Numbered from the stretch's first letter, positions 17,811 to 26,637 are shown. The stretch: DNA of 64,000 nucleotides from an uncultured Roseicyclus sp. (GCA_947494975.1 CANLXA010000002.1:124001-188000), one strand, 5' to 3'. The notes: a model not told the origin generated them from the letters alone. Translations and numbers: made by a program.

Positions 17811-18725
17811 TTACCTCCCAGAGAGAAAATCGCGAATTGCATTCGCGACCCGCACAGGGGCCTCAATCTGTGGCGAATGACCTGCCTCGGGAAGAAGAAC
17901 CAGCTCGGCGTCGGGGATGCGGTCAGCATAGGCTTCGGCGACACCCATCGGGACAACCATATCCTCGGCGCCCCAAAGCACCAGTGTGGGCACCGCCAGG
18001 GTTTCGATCCGGTCGGACAGGTCGTGTTCAGCCCCGCCACGAACACTCTGGGCAAGCCCGTTGATGAACTCCATCCGATGGTTCGTTGTATCGATCAAAT
18101 AGTTCTTCACCGGACCGGGAACGGACGGAGGATTGTAGAGCACGCGCTGCATGAGGGCATCGAACGCGTCATGTGTGGTGATCGGCGCACCGAAACCGCC
18201 GTAGACCACGGTGTCGTCAACCACGAGCCCGGGTGCGTTGACCAGGATCAACCGGTCCACCTGATCCGGGTGCGCGAGCGTGAACGCTGCCGAGATATGG
18301 CCCCCCATGGAGTTTCCCGCGAGGAAGAAGGTATCAAGATCAAGCGCAGCCACAAAGCTTTCGACGAACGCACGTTGCCCGGCGATGCTGTAATCAAGGT
18401 CAGGGTCCGGCACATTGTCGCCGTGGCCCTGAAGGTCCGGCAGGATCACGCGATAGTCGCCTGTCAGTTCGCCCGCCGTGCCGACAAAGGAATGCCGGTC
18501 ATCGGCCATCCCATGCAACATCAGCAACGTCGGACCGTCACCACCCTCGAAGTAGTTTACGTCGTAGCCATCAATGGTGACCGTTCTTGCGGTCAGGCCC
18601 GCCCAGCTGGCAGCTTGGGATTGCGTCAGGGCTACAATCGTCCCCGGTGCGAAGAAGAAGACCCCGACGGCGGCGATCACCAGGATGGCAACGGCTCCGC
18701 CAAGCCATTTAAGCAAGCGCTTCAT
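17811..18725 (-). CDS. Membrane-anchored alpha/beta hydrolase (lipase-like)
   Basis: A 304-residue hydrolase with an N-terminal membrane anchor (KWLGGAVAILVIAAVGVFFF, residues 5-24) and a periplasmic catalytic domain. It has LMLHGMADDRHSF (oxyanion HG), the nucleophile elbow GNSMGG near residue 140, GAEDMVVP for the acid and EAGHSPQIEAP for the His. The fold is that of meta-cleavage hydrolases and Moraxella-type lipases. I choose the ATG at 18725; the track adds 28 non-hydrophobic residues. It lies 22 bp downstream of the NTF2-like gene and under the same TetR-type operator. The substrate is probably an ester or lipid. Confidence 0.86.
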   Translation of the reverse strand: MKRLLKWLGGAVAILVIAAVGVFFFAPGTIVALTQSQAASWAGLTARTVTIDGYDVNYFEGGDGPTLLMLHGMADDRHSFVGTAGELTGDYRVILPDLQGHGDNVPDPDLDYSIAGQRAFVESFVAALDLDTFFLAGNSMGGHISAAFTLAHPDQVDRLILVNAPGLVVDDTVVYGGFGAPITTHDAFDALMQRVLYNPPSVPGPVKNYLIDTTNHRMEFINGLAQSVRGGAEHDLSDRIETLAVPTLVLWGAEDMVVPMGVAEAYADRIPDAELVLLPEAGHSPQIEAPVRVANAIRDFLSGR

Positions 18726-18747
18726 GTAGGTTGTTCCAGTCTTGAGT

Positions 18748-19659
18748 TCAGTTGCCCCGAGGTCGGAAGTCTTCGAGAACTTCGACATCGATGGTTTGAA
18801 TGCGTGCAAAGCGCTCGGTCGGATCGTTCATCACGGTCCAATTGTGCCGGGTCTTTGCAACCATGACCGAGTCATCGGGAAGGATGCCGGACCAGTCGAA
18901 ATCCACCGTCACCGCATACGTGTTTTCGCCCGTTTCCTCTGCCGAGAAATTGCTGATCGCATGGGTGCTGGCCGCAACCTGAGAACCGGGACCGGCAAGC
19001 CACGCCTCAAACCCTTCGAAGTCAGTGATGACACCGCTTGAAAAGTTCAACGACATGTCATCGGCCAGAATTTCGCGCACGGGCTCCGCGTTGCGCGACG
19101 GGTCTTCGATCAGCGCCAGCCAGTAATGCACCAAGCTGCGCATCCGGTTCTCGGCATAGGCATCGACAAACTCACCGGCCTCCGGCTCGCCGTTCTGTTC
19201 GATCAGCACATTCGACAACAGCGGAAGCCCCGCCTCGCCGGGGGCGAACTCAACGGTGTAGGTCAGATCGGCTTGCCGCACCGCGTTGTCGGGCAACATG
19301 CCCTGGTTCTGATAGGTGATCTGGGCCGTCAGGGTCATGGCCCCATCTGCGCCATGGGTAATCTCCGTCGATCGGACATGATGCGCATTGTCCCATGTGT
19401 CGGGAAGCTGTGTCACCCGCTCGGCATATTCTGCGTGGCCATTGGCCGTCCCTAGGCCGGATGTGACGGTCACATCCTCGGTGAGGATATCGAGTGCGTT
19501 TTCAACACCGCCTTCTGGACGCTCGTAAAACTGATACCAACGATAATATTGTGCATGAGCAGCATGTTCCTGGAATCCCTGCCGGATTTCATCACGTGTC
19601 ATTTGTGTGACCCCTTGCGTGGCAGTGACGGCAAAGACCAGGATAGTTGAACGGCGCAT
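18748..19659 (-). CDS. Double NTF2/SnoaL-like protein
   Basis: A protein of about 303 residues with what looks like two NTF2-like cone folds in tandem. Residues about 20-150 include NALDILTEDVTVTSGLGTANGHAEYAERV; residues about 165-300 include PVREILADDMSLNFSSGVITDFEGFEAWLAG. The start is ambiguous. The ATG at 19659 (AGAGG upstream) gives a weakly hydrophobic leader; an internal ATG at 19602 (AAGGGG upstream) gives a cytosolic protein. It is the first gene after the palindrome at 19677-19704 and is followed by the membrane-anchored hydrolase. It may be a polyketide-cyclase-like isomerase or a binding protein. Confidence 0.72.
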   Translation of the reverse strand: MRRSTILVFAVTATQGVTQMTRDEIRQGFQEHAAHAQYYRWYQFYERPEGGVENALDILTEDVTVTSGLGTANGHAEYAERVTQLPDTWDNAHHVRSTEITHGADGAMTLTAQITYQNQGMLPDNAVRQADLTYTVEFAPGEAGLPLLSNVLIEQNGEPEAGEFVDAYAENRMRSLVHYWLALIEDPSRNAEPVREILADDMSLNFSSGVITDFEGFEAWLAGPGSQVAASTHAISNFSAEETGENTYAVTVDFDWSGILPDDSVMVAKTRHNWTVMNDPTERFARIQTIDVEVLEDFRPRGN

Positions 19660-19676
19660 ACAAGGCCTCTGACCCT

Positions 19677-19704
19677 TCTAAAATGAATGATTGCTCATTT
19701 TAGA
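19677..19704. promoter_or_regulatory. TetR-type palindromic operator
   Basis: TCTAAAATGA-ATGATTGC-TCATTTTAGA is a perfect 10-bp inverted repeat with an 8-bp spacer. It is AT-rich and has no U-tract, so it is not a terminator. It sits between the end of a TetR gene and the start of the NTF2-hydrolase pair, 18 bp upstream of the first start codon, where a repressor would block transcription. Confidence 0.78.
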
Positions 19705-19708
19705 TAGA

Positions 19709-20284
19709 TCAGGCTTTGATGGCGCGCCAGCACAAATCAAACACGTTTTCGGCATTGGCGGGATCAGGCTTGTCACCGCTGAACGCCGCAGCACGGCCTA
19801 GCTGCAACGCCGGGGCGGACAGCAGTGTGACGATGCCGTCGATATCGACCTCACGCACAAGGCCGTGTGTCACTGCATCCGAGATAACGGCGCGAGATTG
19901 CGCCGCCATTTCGCTGATAAGTTGTTTGTCTCCCGTGCTCAGGATCGTGTCGTTCAGAATGACCTCTACGTATAAAAAGTCGTCTGGTCGCAGATAGGAA
20001 AAGTCCAACACCGCAAACCACATCGCTTTGATTTTTGCTTCGGTGGTATCTGCGTTTTCAACGGCTTCCATCATGACGGCATGCAGGTCTGTCTTGATCG
20101 CGAGGTAGACCGCACGCAGCAATTGTTCTTTGTTGTTGTAGTACCGATAAATCGTGCCGACAGCGAGGCCAGCGCGTTTGGCAATCGCATTCACGGACGC
20201 GGCGGAGGAACCACTTTCCACGACCTCTGCAACGGTCGCTCGACGGATGTCTCCAAGCTTATCACCGGTCTTTTGCTTGGCCAT
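19709..20284 (-). CDS. TetR family transcriptional regulator
   Basis: A 191-residue TetR repressor. The HTH is VNAIAKRAGLAVGTIYRYYNNKEQLLRAVYLAIK at about residues 31-65; the C-terminal helices form the ligand domain. It is upstream of and co-directional with the NTF2-like/hydrolase pair, with a perfect palindrome between them. It may control that pair, and could be co-transcribed with it at a basal level. The ligand is unknown. Confidence 0.88.
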   Translation of the reverse strand: MAKQKTGDKLGDIRRATVAEVVESGSSAASVNAIAKRAGLAVGTIYRYYNNKEQLLRAVYLAIKTDLHAVMMEAVENADTTEAKIKAMWFAVLDFSYLRPDDFLYVEVILNDTILSTGDKQLISEMAAQSRAVISDAVTHGLVREVDIDGIVTLLSAPALQLGRAAAFSGDKPDPANAENVFDLCWRAIKA

Positions 20285-20420
20285 CCTCGTTCCTAACGTA
20301 CCCGGACATCGACTACCTTCTACCTCGTCATCACATCTGGAAAAAGCAAACCGAAACCCAAACTGCGCGAAGGTTCGTTTCGTCCCGCAGAGCCGACCGT
20401 GTGTGACCTGCCCCGGCGCG

Positions 20421-21015
20421 TCATGTCCACGACGTTGGTTGGAGGCCGCTTAGAGCCCTATCCAAGAAATGCTGCGCCACGCTCGAATGGCGGCTTTTGA
20501 AACTTCTAGTAGAGCAGTGAAACGACTTGATCTGTTTCGGGTCTTCGCCTCGCATCGTCGGGCAGTCGAGCGCACAAATGACGTCCGGTATGGCAGGTGC
20601 GCTCGCTGGCATGTTTCAGCGAACCGTTCACGAGGGCTTCTTCGATCAGGCACAAATGCCCGATCAAGACGCCGGCACCGGCTTTGGCCTCTTCCACGGC
20701 AAGGCTGTAGAGGGAAAACTTCGGACCGCGTCTCGGATCGCTTGTAGGCGTGGCTGTCGCCTTTGACCAAACCGCCCAGTCATCTGCCCATGTCTGATCG
20801 TGCAGAAGCGTCGCTGTCTTGAAGTCTGCGACCCGTTCCAGAAGTGCGGGTGCGCAGACCGGTATGATCTCATCGGCACAAATCGGGACCTGGTTGGGGG
20901 ATCCATCGGGCACATCGAAGAAAATCGCCAGATCGAACAGGTCTCTCGACAGGCTCGGCGGGGTTTCCACGGCAGTGACCGAGAAGTTGATCATGGGGAA
21001 GTGCGCTCTGACCAT
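20421..21015 (-). pseudogene. LysR regulator fragment (effector domain only, frameshifted)
   Basis: The minus strand encodes part of an LTTR effector domain: FDLAIFFDVP, ICADEIIPVCAPALLERV, LLHDQTWADDWAVW, FSLYSLAVEEAKAGAGVLIGHLCLIEEAL. These are all recognisable GcvA/LysR substrate-domain segments. The N-terminal helix-turn-helix is missing, and after LVNGSLKHASER the frame is lost, with the likely C-terminus in other frames. The truncation point is next to the operator of the nitroreductase-MarR cassette, as if that cassette or a deletion removed the first half. Confidence 0.75.
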
Positions 21016-21032
21016 GCGGCGAAAGGGGATTG

Positions 21033-21078
21033 ATTTGATACGATATCGTACTTTAAGTAGTGCGATATCGTATCAAAT
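21033..21078. promoter_or_regulatory. Double palindromic operator of the nitroreductase-marR operon
   Basis: ATTTGATACGATATCGTAC (21033-21051) and GTGCGATATCGTATCAAAT (21060-21078) are reverse complements with one mismatch, separated by TTTAAGTA. Each arm contains the palindromic core CGATATCG; in the left arm TACGATATCGTA is perfect. The site lies 12 bp before the nitroreductase ATG, so it must overlap the promoter and is the obvious target of the MarR protein encoded downstream. Confidence 0.82.
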
Positions 21079-21090
21079 GGAGATTCGAAC

Positions 21091-22233
21091 ATGACACTCT
21101 CTCGCCGGAAGACGCTCGCCCTGATCGGAGGTGGAACAATTGTCGCCGCAACGGCGGCGGCGGGCTTCCAGATCACCCGAATGCCAGCGACGGCACACCT
21201 GCCATGGGAAGCAGCCGGCCAATACGCAGATCCTCGGATGCGTGCGCTGAGCTTTGCGATCCTTGCGCCGAATCCCCACAATCGTCAGCCATGGATGGTG
21301 GACCTTGCGGCGCCCGATACGGTGGTCCTCTACGTCGACACGGCCCGGTTGCTGCCCGCGACGGATCCCTTCAATCGCCAGATTACCATTGGCTTGGGCT
21401 GTTTTCTTGAGGTCATGCGGCTAGCGGCCCTGGAAGACGGGCTTGCGGTATCGTTTGAACTCTTCCCCAACGGATCAGACCCCGATGCGTTGGACGAACG
21501 CCCGGTTGCGATTTGCCGGTTTGAGCCCACGGGTGCCGCCGCTGACCCATTGTTTGCGCAGGTTCCCCACCGTAGAAGTCTGAAAGAGCCCTATGATCTG
21601 GCTCGACCGGTTCCGGACGCGGCCATGGCAACGATCCGCGAGGCCGGCATCCATGGCACGTTGGTTGAAGGCACCAATGATCCGGACACAGTTGCGAGCT
21701 TGCGCGCGCTGAGCCGTGAGGCGCTCAGGATCGAGATCGAAACCCCGCATACCTACCAGGAAAGCGTCGACCTGTTTCGTATCGGTCGCCGCGAAGTCGA
21801 TGCAAACCCGGATGGTATCGACTTCACGGGCCCGGTGTTTGAAGGGCTCTCGATGACAGGGCTGTTCACACGCGCGTCTGTTCTGGATAGGTCATCAACC
21901 GCCTATCAGCAGGGGTTGGCGGCCGTGTTTGCCAATACGGACACGGCCATGGCGCATATCTGGCAAGTCACGCGGACGAATACCCGCGCCGATCAGATTG
22001 CGGCCGGTCGGGATTGGGTGCGCCTGAACCTTGCGGCCACGGCGCTCGGCCTAGGGATCCAACCGCTGAGCCAGGCTCTGCAGGAATACCCCGAGATGCA
22101 GAACCTCTATCGGCAGACCCATGAGCGGCTGGCACCTGCTGGCGGGACCGTGCAAATGTGGGCGAGACTTGGCTATGGCCCCGAAATCGGCCCAAGCCCG
22201 CGATGGCCGTTGGAGGAAAAGATTGTCGCATAA
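21091..22233 (+). CDS. Acg-type nitroreductase-fold oxidoreductase with Tat signal
   Basis: A 380-residue protein with an N-terminal twin-arginine signal (LSRRKTLALIGGG, then a hydrophobic Ala-rich stretch) and two nitroreductase-like halves, as in Acg family FMN-binding proteins. APNPHNRQPW near residue 60 is the typical flavin-contacting segment, with PHRRSLKEPYD in the middle and LNLAATALGLGIQPLSQALQEYPEM near the end. It would be folded with FMN and exported to the periplasm. The MarR gene overlaps its 3' end, and a palindromic operator overlaps its promoter. Some Acg proteins lack reductase activity and sequester flavin, so catalysis is not assured. Confidence 0.85.
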   Translation: MTLSRRKTLALIGGGTIVAATAAAGFQITRMPATAHLPWEAAGQYADPRMRALSFAILAPNPHNRQPWMVDLAAPDTVVLYVDTARLLPATDPFNRQITIGLGCFLEVMRLAALEDGLAVSFELFPNGSDPDALDERPVAICRFEPTGAAADPLFAQVPHRRSLKEPYDLARPVPDAAMATIREAGIHGTLVEGTNDPDTVASLRALSREALRIEIETPHTYQESVDLFRIGRREVDANPDGIDFTGPVFEGLSMTGLFTRASVLDRSSTAYQQGLAAVFANTDTAMAHIWQVTRTNTRADQIAAGRDWVRLNLAATALGLGIQPLSQALQEYPEMQNLYRQTHERLAPAGGTVQMWARLGYGPEIGPSPRWPLEEKIVA

Positions 22234-22690
22234 CACCCACGACCCCCGCCTGTATTTTCAGATGTTCAACGAAATCGGAATCATCGAGCAACTGACCCGA
22301 GCGCTCTTTGAGGCGCAATTGCCGGCGGGGGTCCTGGTGTCGCATTTCAGCGTGCTGAACCATCTGGTGCGGGTCGAGGACGGCCGCACGCCGCTTGAGC
22401 TTGCCCGGGCATTTCAGGTGCCCAAGACAACCATGAGTCATACTCTGTCCTTGCTCACCAAGCGGGGATGGATCGATATGCGCGCGAACCCTGACGATGC
22501 AAGGTCAAAGCGGGTGTGGTTGACGGATCAAGGCCGGGCGTTTCGCGATGATGCAATCAATATGCTTGCGCCACATGTCGACCGGTTGTCGGGCGCCATT
22601 CCGCCTGACCTTGTAAAGGACCTTCTGCCGAAACTGGTAAGCATTCGCCAGGTGCTCGACGCAGCGCGGGATACCGCCGTCGCGCGTTAG
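22223..22690 (+). CDS. MarR family regulator
   Basis: A 155-residue MarR protein. The winged HTH is [29 protein letters not shown] with wing [14 protein letters not shown]. No ATG fits the expected N-terminus except one 13 codons into the protein. The TTG at 22223 has a near-perfect GGAGGA six bases upstream and overlaps the nitroreductase stop by 11 bp, so I choose it and infer translational coupling. Its likely target is the palindrome upstream of the nitroreductase. The stop codon overlaps that of the convergent trpA. Confidence 0.87.
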   Translation: MSHNTHDPRLYFQMFNEIGIIEQLTRALFEAQLPAGVLVSHFSVLNHLVRVEDGRTPLELARAFQVPKTTMSHTLSLLTKRGWIDMRANPDDARSKRVWLTDQGRAFRDDAINMLAPHVDRLSGAIPPDLVKDLLPKLVSIRQVLDAARDTAVAR

Positions 22691-23478
22691 GCGCGGTGGG
22701 CGCCGTCCGAAAGCGTTTTCACGAAGGCCAATACATCTGCAGTGGATTTGCCGGACGCGATCTCCGACACGATGGCCGAGCCGACGACGCAGCCATCGGC
22801 GACCGACGCGATGGCCTCAGACGCCTCAGGCGTGCGGATGCCGAAGCCGACGATGACGGGCAGGTCGGTCCTGGCCTTGATGCGGGCGACCTCGGGGCCG
22901 ACATCCTTGGCCTCGGCGGCAGCGGCGCCCGTGATGCCGGTGATCGAGACGTAGTAGACGAAGCCGGACGTGTTGGTCAGCACCTTGGGCAGGCGGGCAT
23001 CGTCGGTTGTGGGGGTGGCAAGGCGGATGAAGTTCAGGCCCGCATTTTGGGCGGGGATGCAGAGCTCCTCATCTTCTTCGGGCGGGAGGTCGACGACGAT
23101 GAGGCCGTCGATCCCGGCCTCTTTCGCGTCGCCCAGGAACGTGTCGACCCCGCGCGAATAGATCGGGTTGTAATAGCCCATCAGGACGATTGGCGTGGTG
23201 CTGTCCCCCTCCCGGAACGTGCGCGCCATCTGCAGCGTCTTTTCCAGCGTCATGCCGCCATCGAGGGCGCGCTGACCGGCGAGCTGGATCGTCGGGCCAT
23301 CGGCCATGGGATCGGTGAAGGGCAGGCCCAGTTCGATGATATCAACGCCAGCCTCCGGCAGGCCCTGCATCACGGCAAGCGCGGTGTCGTAATCCGGATC
23401 ACCGGCCATGATATAGGAAACAAAGGCTTTCTTCCCCTCGGCCCGCAGCCTGGTGAATGTGTCGTCGATACGGGTCAT
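22687..23478 (-). CDS. trpA: Tryptophan synthase alpha subunit
   Basis: A 263-residue TIM barrel that cleaves indole-3-glycerol phosphate to indole and glyceraldehyde-3-phosphate, passing indole to TrpB. Visible are the catalytic Glu in [17 protein letters not shown] (with the catalytic Asp following), the flexible loop region [12 protein letters not shown], and the phosphate-binding VGFGIRTPE. The ATG at 23478 follows AGAGGCCCCGACC; the track adds 25 residues. trpB and trpF are not adjacent, as in many alphaproteobacteria where trpA can be split off. No attenuator was seen. Confidence 0.96.
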   Translation of the reverse strand: MTRIDDTFTRLRAEGKKAFVSYIMAGDPDYDTALAVMQGLPEAGVDIIELGLPFTDPMADGPTIQLAGQRALDGGMTLEKTLQMARTFREGDSTTPIVLMGYYNPIYSRGVDTFLGDAKEAGIDGLIVVDLPPEEDEELCIPAQNAGLNFIRLATPTTDDARLPKVLTNTSGFVYYVSITGITGAAAAEAKDVGPEVARIKARTDLPVIVGFGIRTPEASEAIASVADGCVVGSAIVSEIASGKSTADVLAFVKTLSDGAHRA

Positions 23479-23623
23479 GGTCGGGGCCTCTGATAGAATT
23501 CGTCCGGGGATCGTTTGCGGCAGGACGCGGCGGAAATCAATGGGCAGGCCCATCGCGGGGAAAGCGCGGGCGGGTTTCCCTGTGGGTCTGGAACCTTTCG
23601 GGGGGCGTGCCCATTTACCTGGT

Positions 23624-23809
23624 ATGAATTATATCCTCGCCCTGCTGCTCCCGCCGCTCTCCATCTTTCTGGCCGGTCGTCCGATCCTCGGGCTTCTGAT
23701 TGCGCCGGTCTGGGTGCTTGCCCTGTTCTTCTCGGGCGGGCTGACCCATCCGATGTTCATCCTGCTGGCCTGGTTCGTGATCTTTGAACGACGTGAGCGA
23801 CGCAGCTAG
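23624..23809 (+). CDS. Small two-helix membrane protein (YqaE/Pmp3-like)
   Basis: A 61-residue protein that is almost all membrane: [20 protein letters not shown], then [20 protein letters not shown] and [25 protein letters not shown] is close to the first helix of YqaE/Pmp3 proteolipids, which affect membrane potential and salt tolerance. The second half differs from canonical members, so the assignment is tentative. The start at 23624 was chosen because the upstream part of the track ORF runs antisense to trpA's 5' region. It overlaps the MATE gene by 4 bp tail to tail. Confidence 0.6.
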   Translation: MNYILALLLPPLSIFLAGRPILGLLIAPVWVLALFFSGGLTHPMFILLAWFVIFERRERRS

Positions 23810-25131
23810 GCTGTCATCCGCCAGAACCGCCAGGGCAGGGCAATCGCGGCCACGAAAATCCCCAGCGTGTAGCCAAGCCAGAGGCCCTGCGCGCCGAGAT
23901 CGAAGATGAAGCCCAGAACATACGCCACCGGAAGCGCAAGGATCCAATAGGCGACCAGCGTGATCACGGTGGGCATGGTCATATCCGACATGCCCCGAAG
24001 CGCGCCAAGGGCCGTGCCCTGCACGCCATCGGCAATCTGCAACAGCGCCATGATGATGAAGAGGGTCACCGCCAGTTCGATCACGGCGGGGTCGGCCGAC
24101 ATCGTTTCAGCCATCGGACGACCGCCAAAGACGAAGGCCATGGCCGCAATGGCTTGCCACAGGATCACCATCACGAACGACGCTTTCAGGATCGGGCGCA
24201 GGCGCCGTGTGCTGGTGGCGCCCACGGCCTGCCCGATGCGGATCGAGACCGCGCCGGCCATGCCGAGGGGGATCACATAGGCCATGCCGGCCAGCGCATT
24301 GACGATCTGATGGGCGGCCAGCGCCTCCGCGCCGAGCCAGCCCATCATCAGACCAACGAATGCATAGGCCGCGCCTTCGCCCGCATAGCCGATGCACAGC
24401 GGGATCGCCTCCTTGGTCTGAGCCCAGACATCCGACCAGGCGACGCTTACCTTCTGCCGGAAAGCGGCCAGGCCCGGCGCGCGGCCGAGCACGATCCATG
24501 CGGCCAGAAGTGACACGCATTGCGACAGGATGGAGGCCAGCCCCGCCCCAAGAATGCCCAGGCCGAGGATATGGATGAAGGTGTAATTGGCGGGGATGTT
24601 GAAGAGCACCCCGAGATAGGACAGGCCCACGGCCGTCCAGGGCCGGTCCACCGCGTCGAACAGGGCTTTCAGCCCGAAGAACAGCGTGAAGGGCACGATC
24701 CAGATTGCCATCGAGACCCAATAGGGCAGGAGGATGGCCAGAACCTCCTCGGGCTGACCGAGGGGGCCGAGGAACGGGTAGACTGCGAGCATCAAAAGCG
24801 TGGACGCCCCGCCGCCCAGAAGGCACAGCAACAGCCCCGAGCGCAGCGCGACGGCGACGCGGGCCGGGTCCTTGGCGCCCTCCGCCTGGCTGATCTGAAC
24901 GGAGATCACGGTGATCACGCCCCAAAGTGCGGAGATCAGGATGATGAGAACCGCCGTCGTCACGCCCGCAGCGGCCAAGGGCACGGTGCCGAGGGGTGAG
25001 ATCATCGCGGTATCCACCACGCCGATCATCAGCGCGGCCATCAGGCCGACCATCAGCGGTACGGCCAGCCGGATCAGGGGCCAGATCTCAGCGCGCGTGG
25101 ACGCCGGTTGGGGAAGAGCTTGGTCTGTCAT
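23806..25131 (-). CDS. MATE family efflux transporter
   Basis: A 441-residue protein with 12 membrane segments in two repeats, an inner-membrane MATE antiporter (NorM-like) that exports cationic drugs or metabolites using Na+ or H+. Segments such as VPLMVGLMAALMIGVVDTAMISPLGTVPLAAAG, PWTAVGLSYLGVLFNIPANYTFI and AHQIVNALAGMAYVIPLGMAGAVSIRIGQAVG are diagnostic. The starting ATG has no strong ribosome site. About 130 bp upstream lies a 17-bp palindrome that might control it. The substrate cannot be predicted. Confidence 0.93.
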   Translation of the reverse strand: MTDQALPQPASTRAEIWPLIRLAVPLMVGLMAALMIGVVDTAMISPLGTVPLAAAGVTTAVLIILISALWGVITVISVQISQAEGAKDPARVAVALRSGLLLCLLGGGASTLLMLAVYPFLGPLGQPEEVLAILLPYWVSMAIWIVPFTLFFGLKALFDAVDRPWTAVGLSYLGVLFNIPANYTFIHILGLGILGAGLASILSQCVSLLAAWIVLGRAPGLAAFRQKVSVAWSDVWAQTKEAIPLCIGYAGEGAAYAFVGLMMGWLGAEALAAHQIVNALAGMAYVIPLGMAGAVSIRIGQAVGATSTRRLRPILKASFVMVILWQAIAAMAFVFGGRPMAETMSADPAVIELAVTLFIIMALLQIADGVQGTALGALRGMSDMTMPTVITLVAYWILALPVAYVLGFIFDLGAQGLWLGYTLGIFVAAIALPWRFWRMTA

Positions 25132-25431
25132 GGATCACCGTCCGGGCGGGCCCGGCATCGAAAGTCGCGTGGCGGAGCGGTGGGCTCCGCAGGTTCAGGA
25201 GGCGTTCAGCCTCGCGACGGCCGATCCATGGGTCTGATCCTTTCGTGGACGGATAACATGCTCTGCATATGAGATATGCATCCGCAAGTCGAGAGGCACC
25301 CGTGACTTGAGGACGCCGCGCCCGCCCGGTTCTGCGCGACCCTGGCACGCTATCGCGGCGCATTTATTGGTTGCCTTGCCACCGTTCCTGCACCGCCTTA
25401 GAAGGCGGCGAGTTTGCAAGGGAGCGCGGGC
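25132..25431. other. Divergent intergenic region with a 17-bp palindrome
   Basis: The 300-bp gap between the MATE gene and ychF has no gene. TGCATAT-GAG-ATATGCA at 25264-25280 is a perfect 7-bp inverted repeat and the only strong dyad here. It could be an operator for either gene. The GC-rich ORFs crossing the gap are chance frames. Confidence 0.5.
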
Positions 25432-26529
25432 ATGGGGTTCAAGATGGGTATCGTAGGGCTGCCGAATGTCGGCAAGTCGACCCTGTTCAATGCGCTGACG
25501 AAGACGGCGGCGGCGCAGGCGGCGAATTTTCCGTTTTGCACGATCGAGCCCAATGTGGGCGACGTGGCGGTGCCCGATGCGCGGCTCGACACGCTGGCGG
25601 CGATTGCGTCGTCCAAGCAGGTGGTTCCGACACGCATGACCTTTGTGGACATTGCGGGGCTTGTGAAAGGCGCGTCGAAGGGGGAGGGGCTCGGCAACCA
25701 GTTTCTGGCCAATATCCGCGAAACCGATGCCATCGCCCACGTGCTGCGCTGTTTTGAAGACGGCGACGTGACCCATGTGGACGGCCGCGTGGACCCGATT
25801 GCCGATGCGGAGACGATCGAGACCGAGCTGATGCTGGCCGATCTGGAAAGCATCGAGAAGCGATTGCAGAATATCGTGCGCAAGGTGCGCGGCGGTGACA
25901 AGGAGGCGGTGCAGAGCCAGCGCCTGATGGAGGCCGCGAAGGCCGCGCTGGAGGACGGGCGGCCGGCCCGAACGGTTGAGGTGGATGCCGAGGACGCCAA
26001 GGCGTGGGGCATGTTGCAGCTGCTGACGGCCAAGCCGGTTCTGTATGTCTGCAATGTCGAGGAGGAGAGTGCGGGGACGGGCAATTCCCAGTCCGCGCGG
26101 GTCGCGGACATGGCGGCGGCGCAGGGCAACAGCCACGTCGTGATCTCCGCCAAGATCGAAGAGGAAATCGCGCAATTATCCGCGGAAGATGCGGAGATGT
26201 TCCTTGAGGAGTTGGGGTTGGAAGAGGCGGGCCTCGACCGCCTGATCCGCGCGGGCTATGCGTTGCTGAACCTGCAGACCTATTTCACCGTCGGCCCGAA
26301 AGAGGCCCGCGCCTGGACCATCAGGGAGGGCACGCTGGCCCCCGCGGCGGCCGGTGTGATCCACGGGGATTTCGAGGCGAAATTCATCCGGGCCGAAACG
26401 ATTGCCTATGACGACTTCGTTGCCCTGGGGGGCGAAAACGCGGCCAAGGAGGCGGGCAAGATGCGGGCCGAGGGCAAGGGGTATGTCGTCAAGGACGGAG
26501 ACGTCCTGCATATCCTGCATTCCGGTTGA
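25432..26529 (+). CDS. ychF: Redox-regulated ribosome-binding ATPase YchF
   Basis: A 365-residue universally conserved Obg-family P-loop protein that binds ribosomes and hydrolyses ATP. The P-loop GLPNVGKSTLFN is at residues 8-19, the switch region NFPFCTIEPNVG follows, then DIAGLVKGASKGEGLGNQFL. The central coiled-coil insertion and the C-terminal TGS domain (LLNLQTYFTVGPKEARAWTIREG) are all present. I begin at MGFKMGIVG (25432); the track adds six residues. The gene is single and followed by a strong hairpin. Confidence 0.96.
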   Translation: MGFKMGIVGLPNVGKSTLFNALTKTAAAQAANFPFCTIEPNVGDVAVPDARLDTLAAIASSKQVVPTRMTFVDIAGLVKGASKGEGLGNQFLANIRETDAIAHVLRCFEDGDVTHVDGRVDPIADAETIETELMLADLESIEKRLQNIVRKVRGGDKEAVQSQRLMEAAKAALEDGRPARTVEVDAEDAKAWGMLQLLTAKPVLYVCNVEEESAGTGNSQSARVADMAAAQGNSHVVISAKIEEEIAQLSAEDAEMFLEELGLEEAGLDRLIRAGYALLNLQTYFTVGPKEARAWTIREGTLAPAAAGVIHGDFEAKFIRAETIAYDDFVALGGENAAKEAGKMRAEGKGYVVKDGDVLHILHSG

Positions 26530-26542
26530 GACCGGCGCGCCA

Positions 26543-26596
26543 AATGGGGGCTAGCCCCCGTCGCCAGAGGCGACTCCCCCAGAGTTTTTCAGCCAA
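26543..26596 (+). terminator. Hairpin terminator / REP-like element after ychF
   Basis: Directly past the ychF stop the sequence has GGGGGCTAGCCCCC (perfect palindrome), then GTCGCC-AGA-GGCGAC, then TCCCCCAGAGTTTTTC. The second stem followed by the T-run resembles an intrinsic terminator. Hairpins of this GGGGG...TCGCC/GGCGA...CCCCC...TTTTT form are, to my recollection, repeated in Rhodobacteraceae intergenic DNA; I have not verified that here. Confidence 0.65.
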
Positions 26597-26637
26597 GATG
26601 AAAGAGCACGACCGGCATTGAGGGCAGGGAAACTCCC

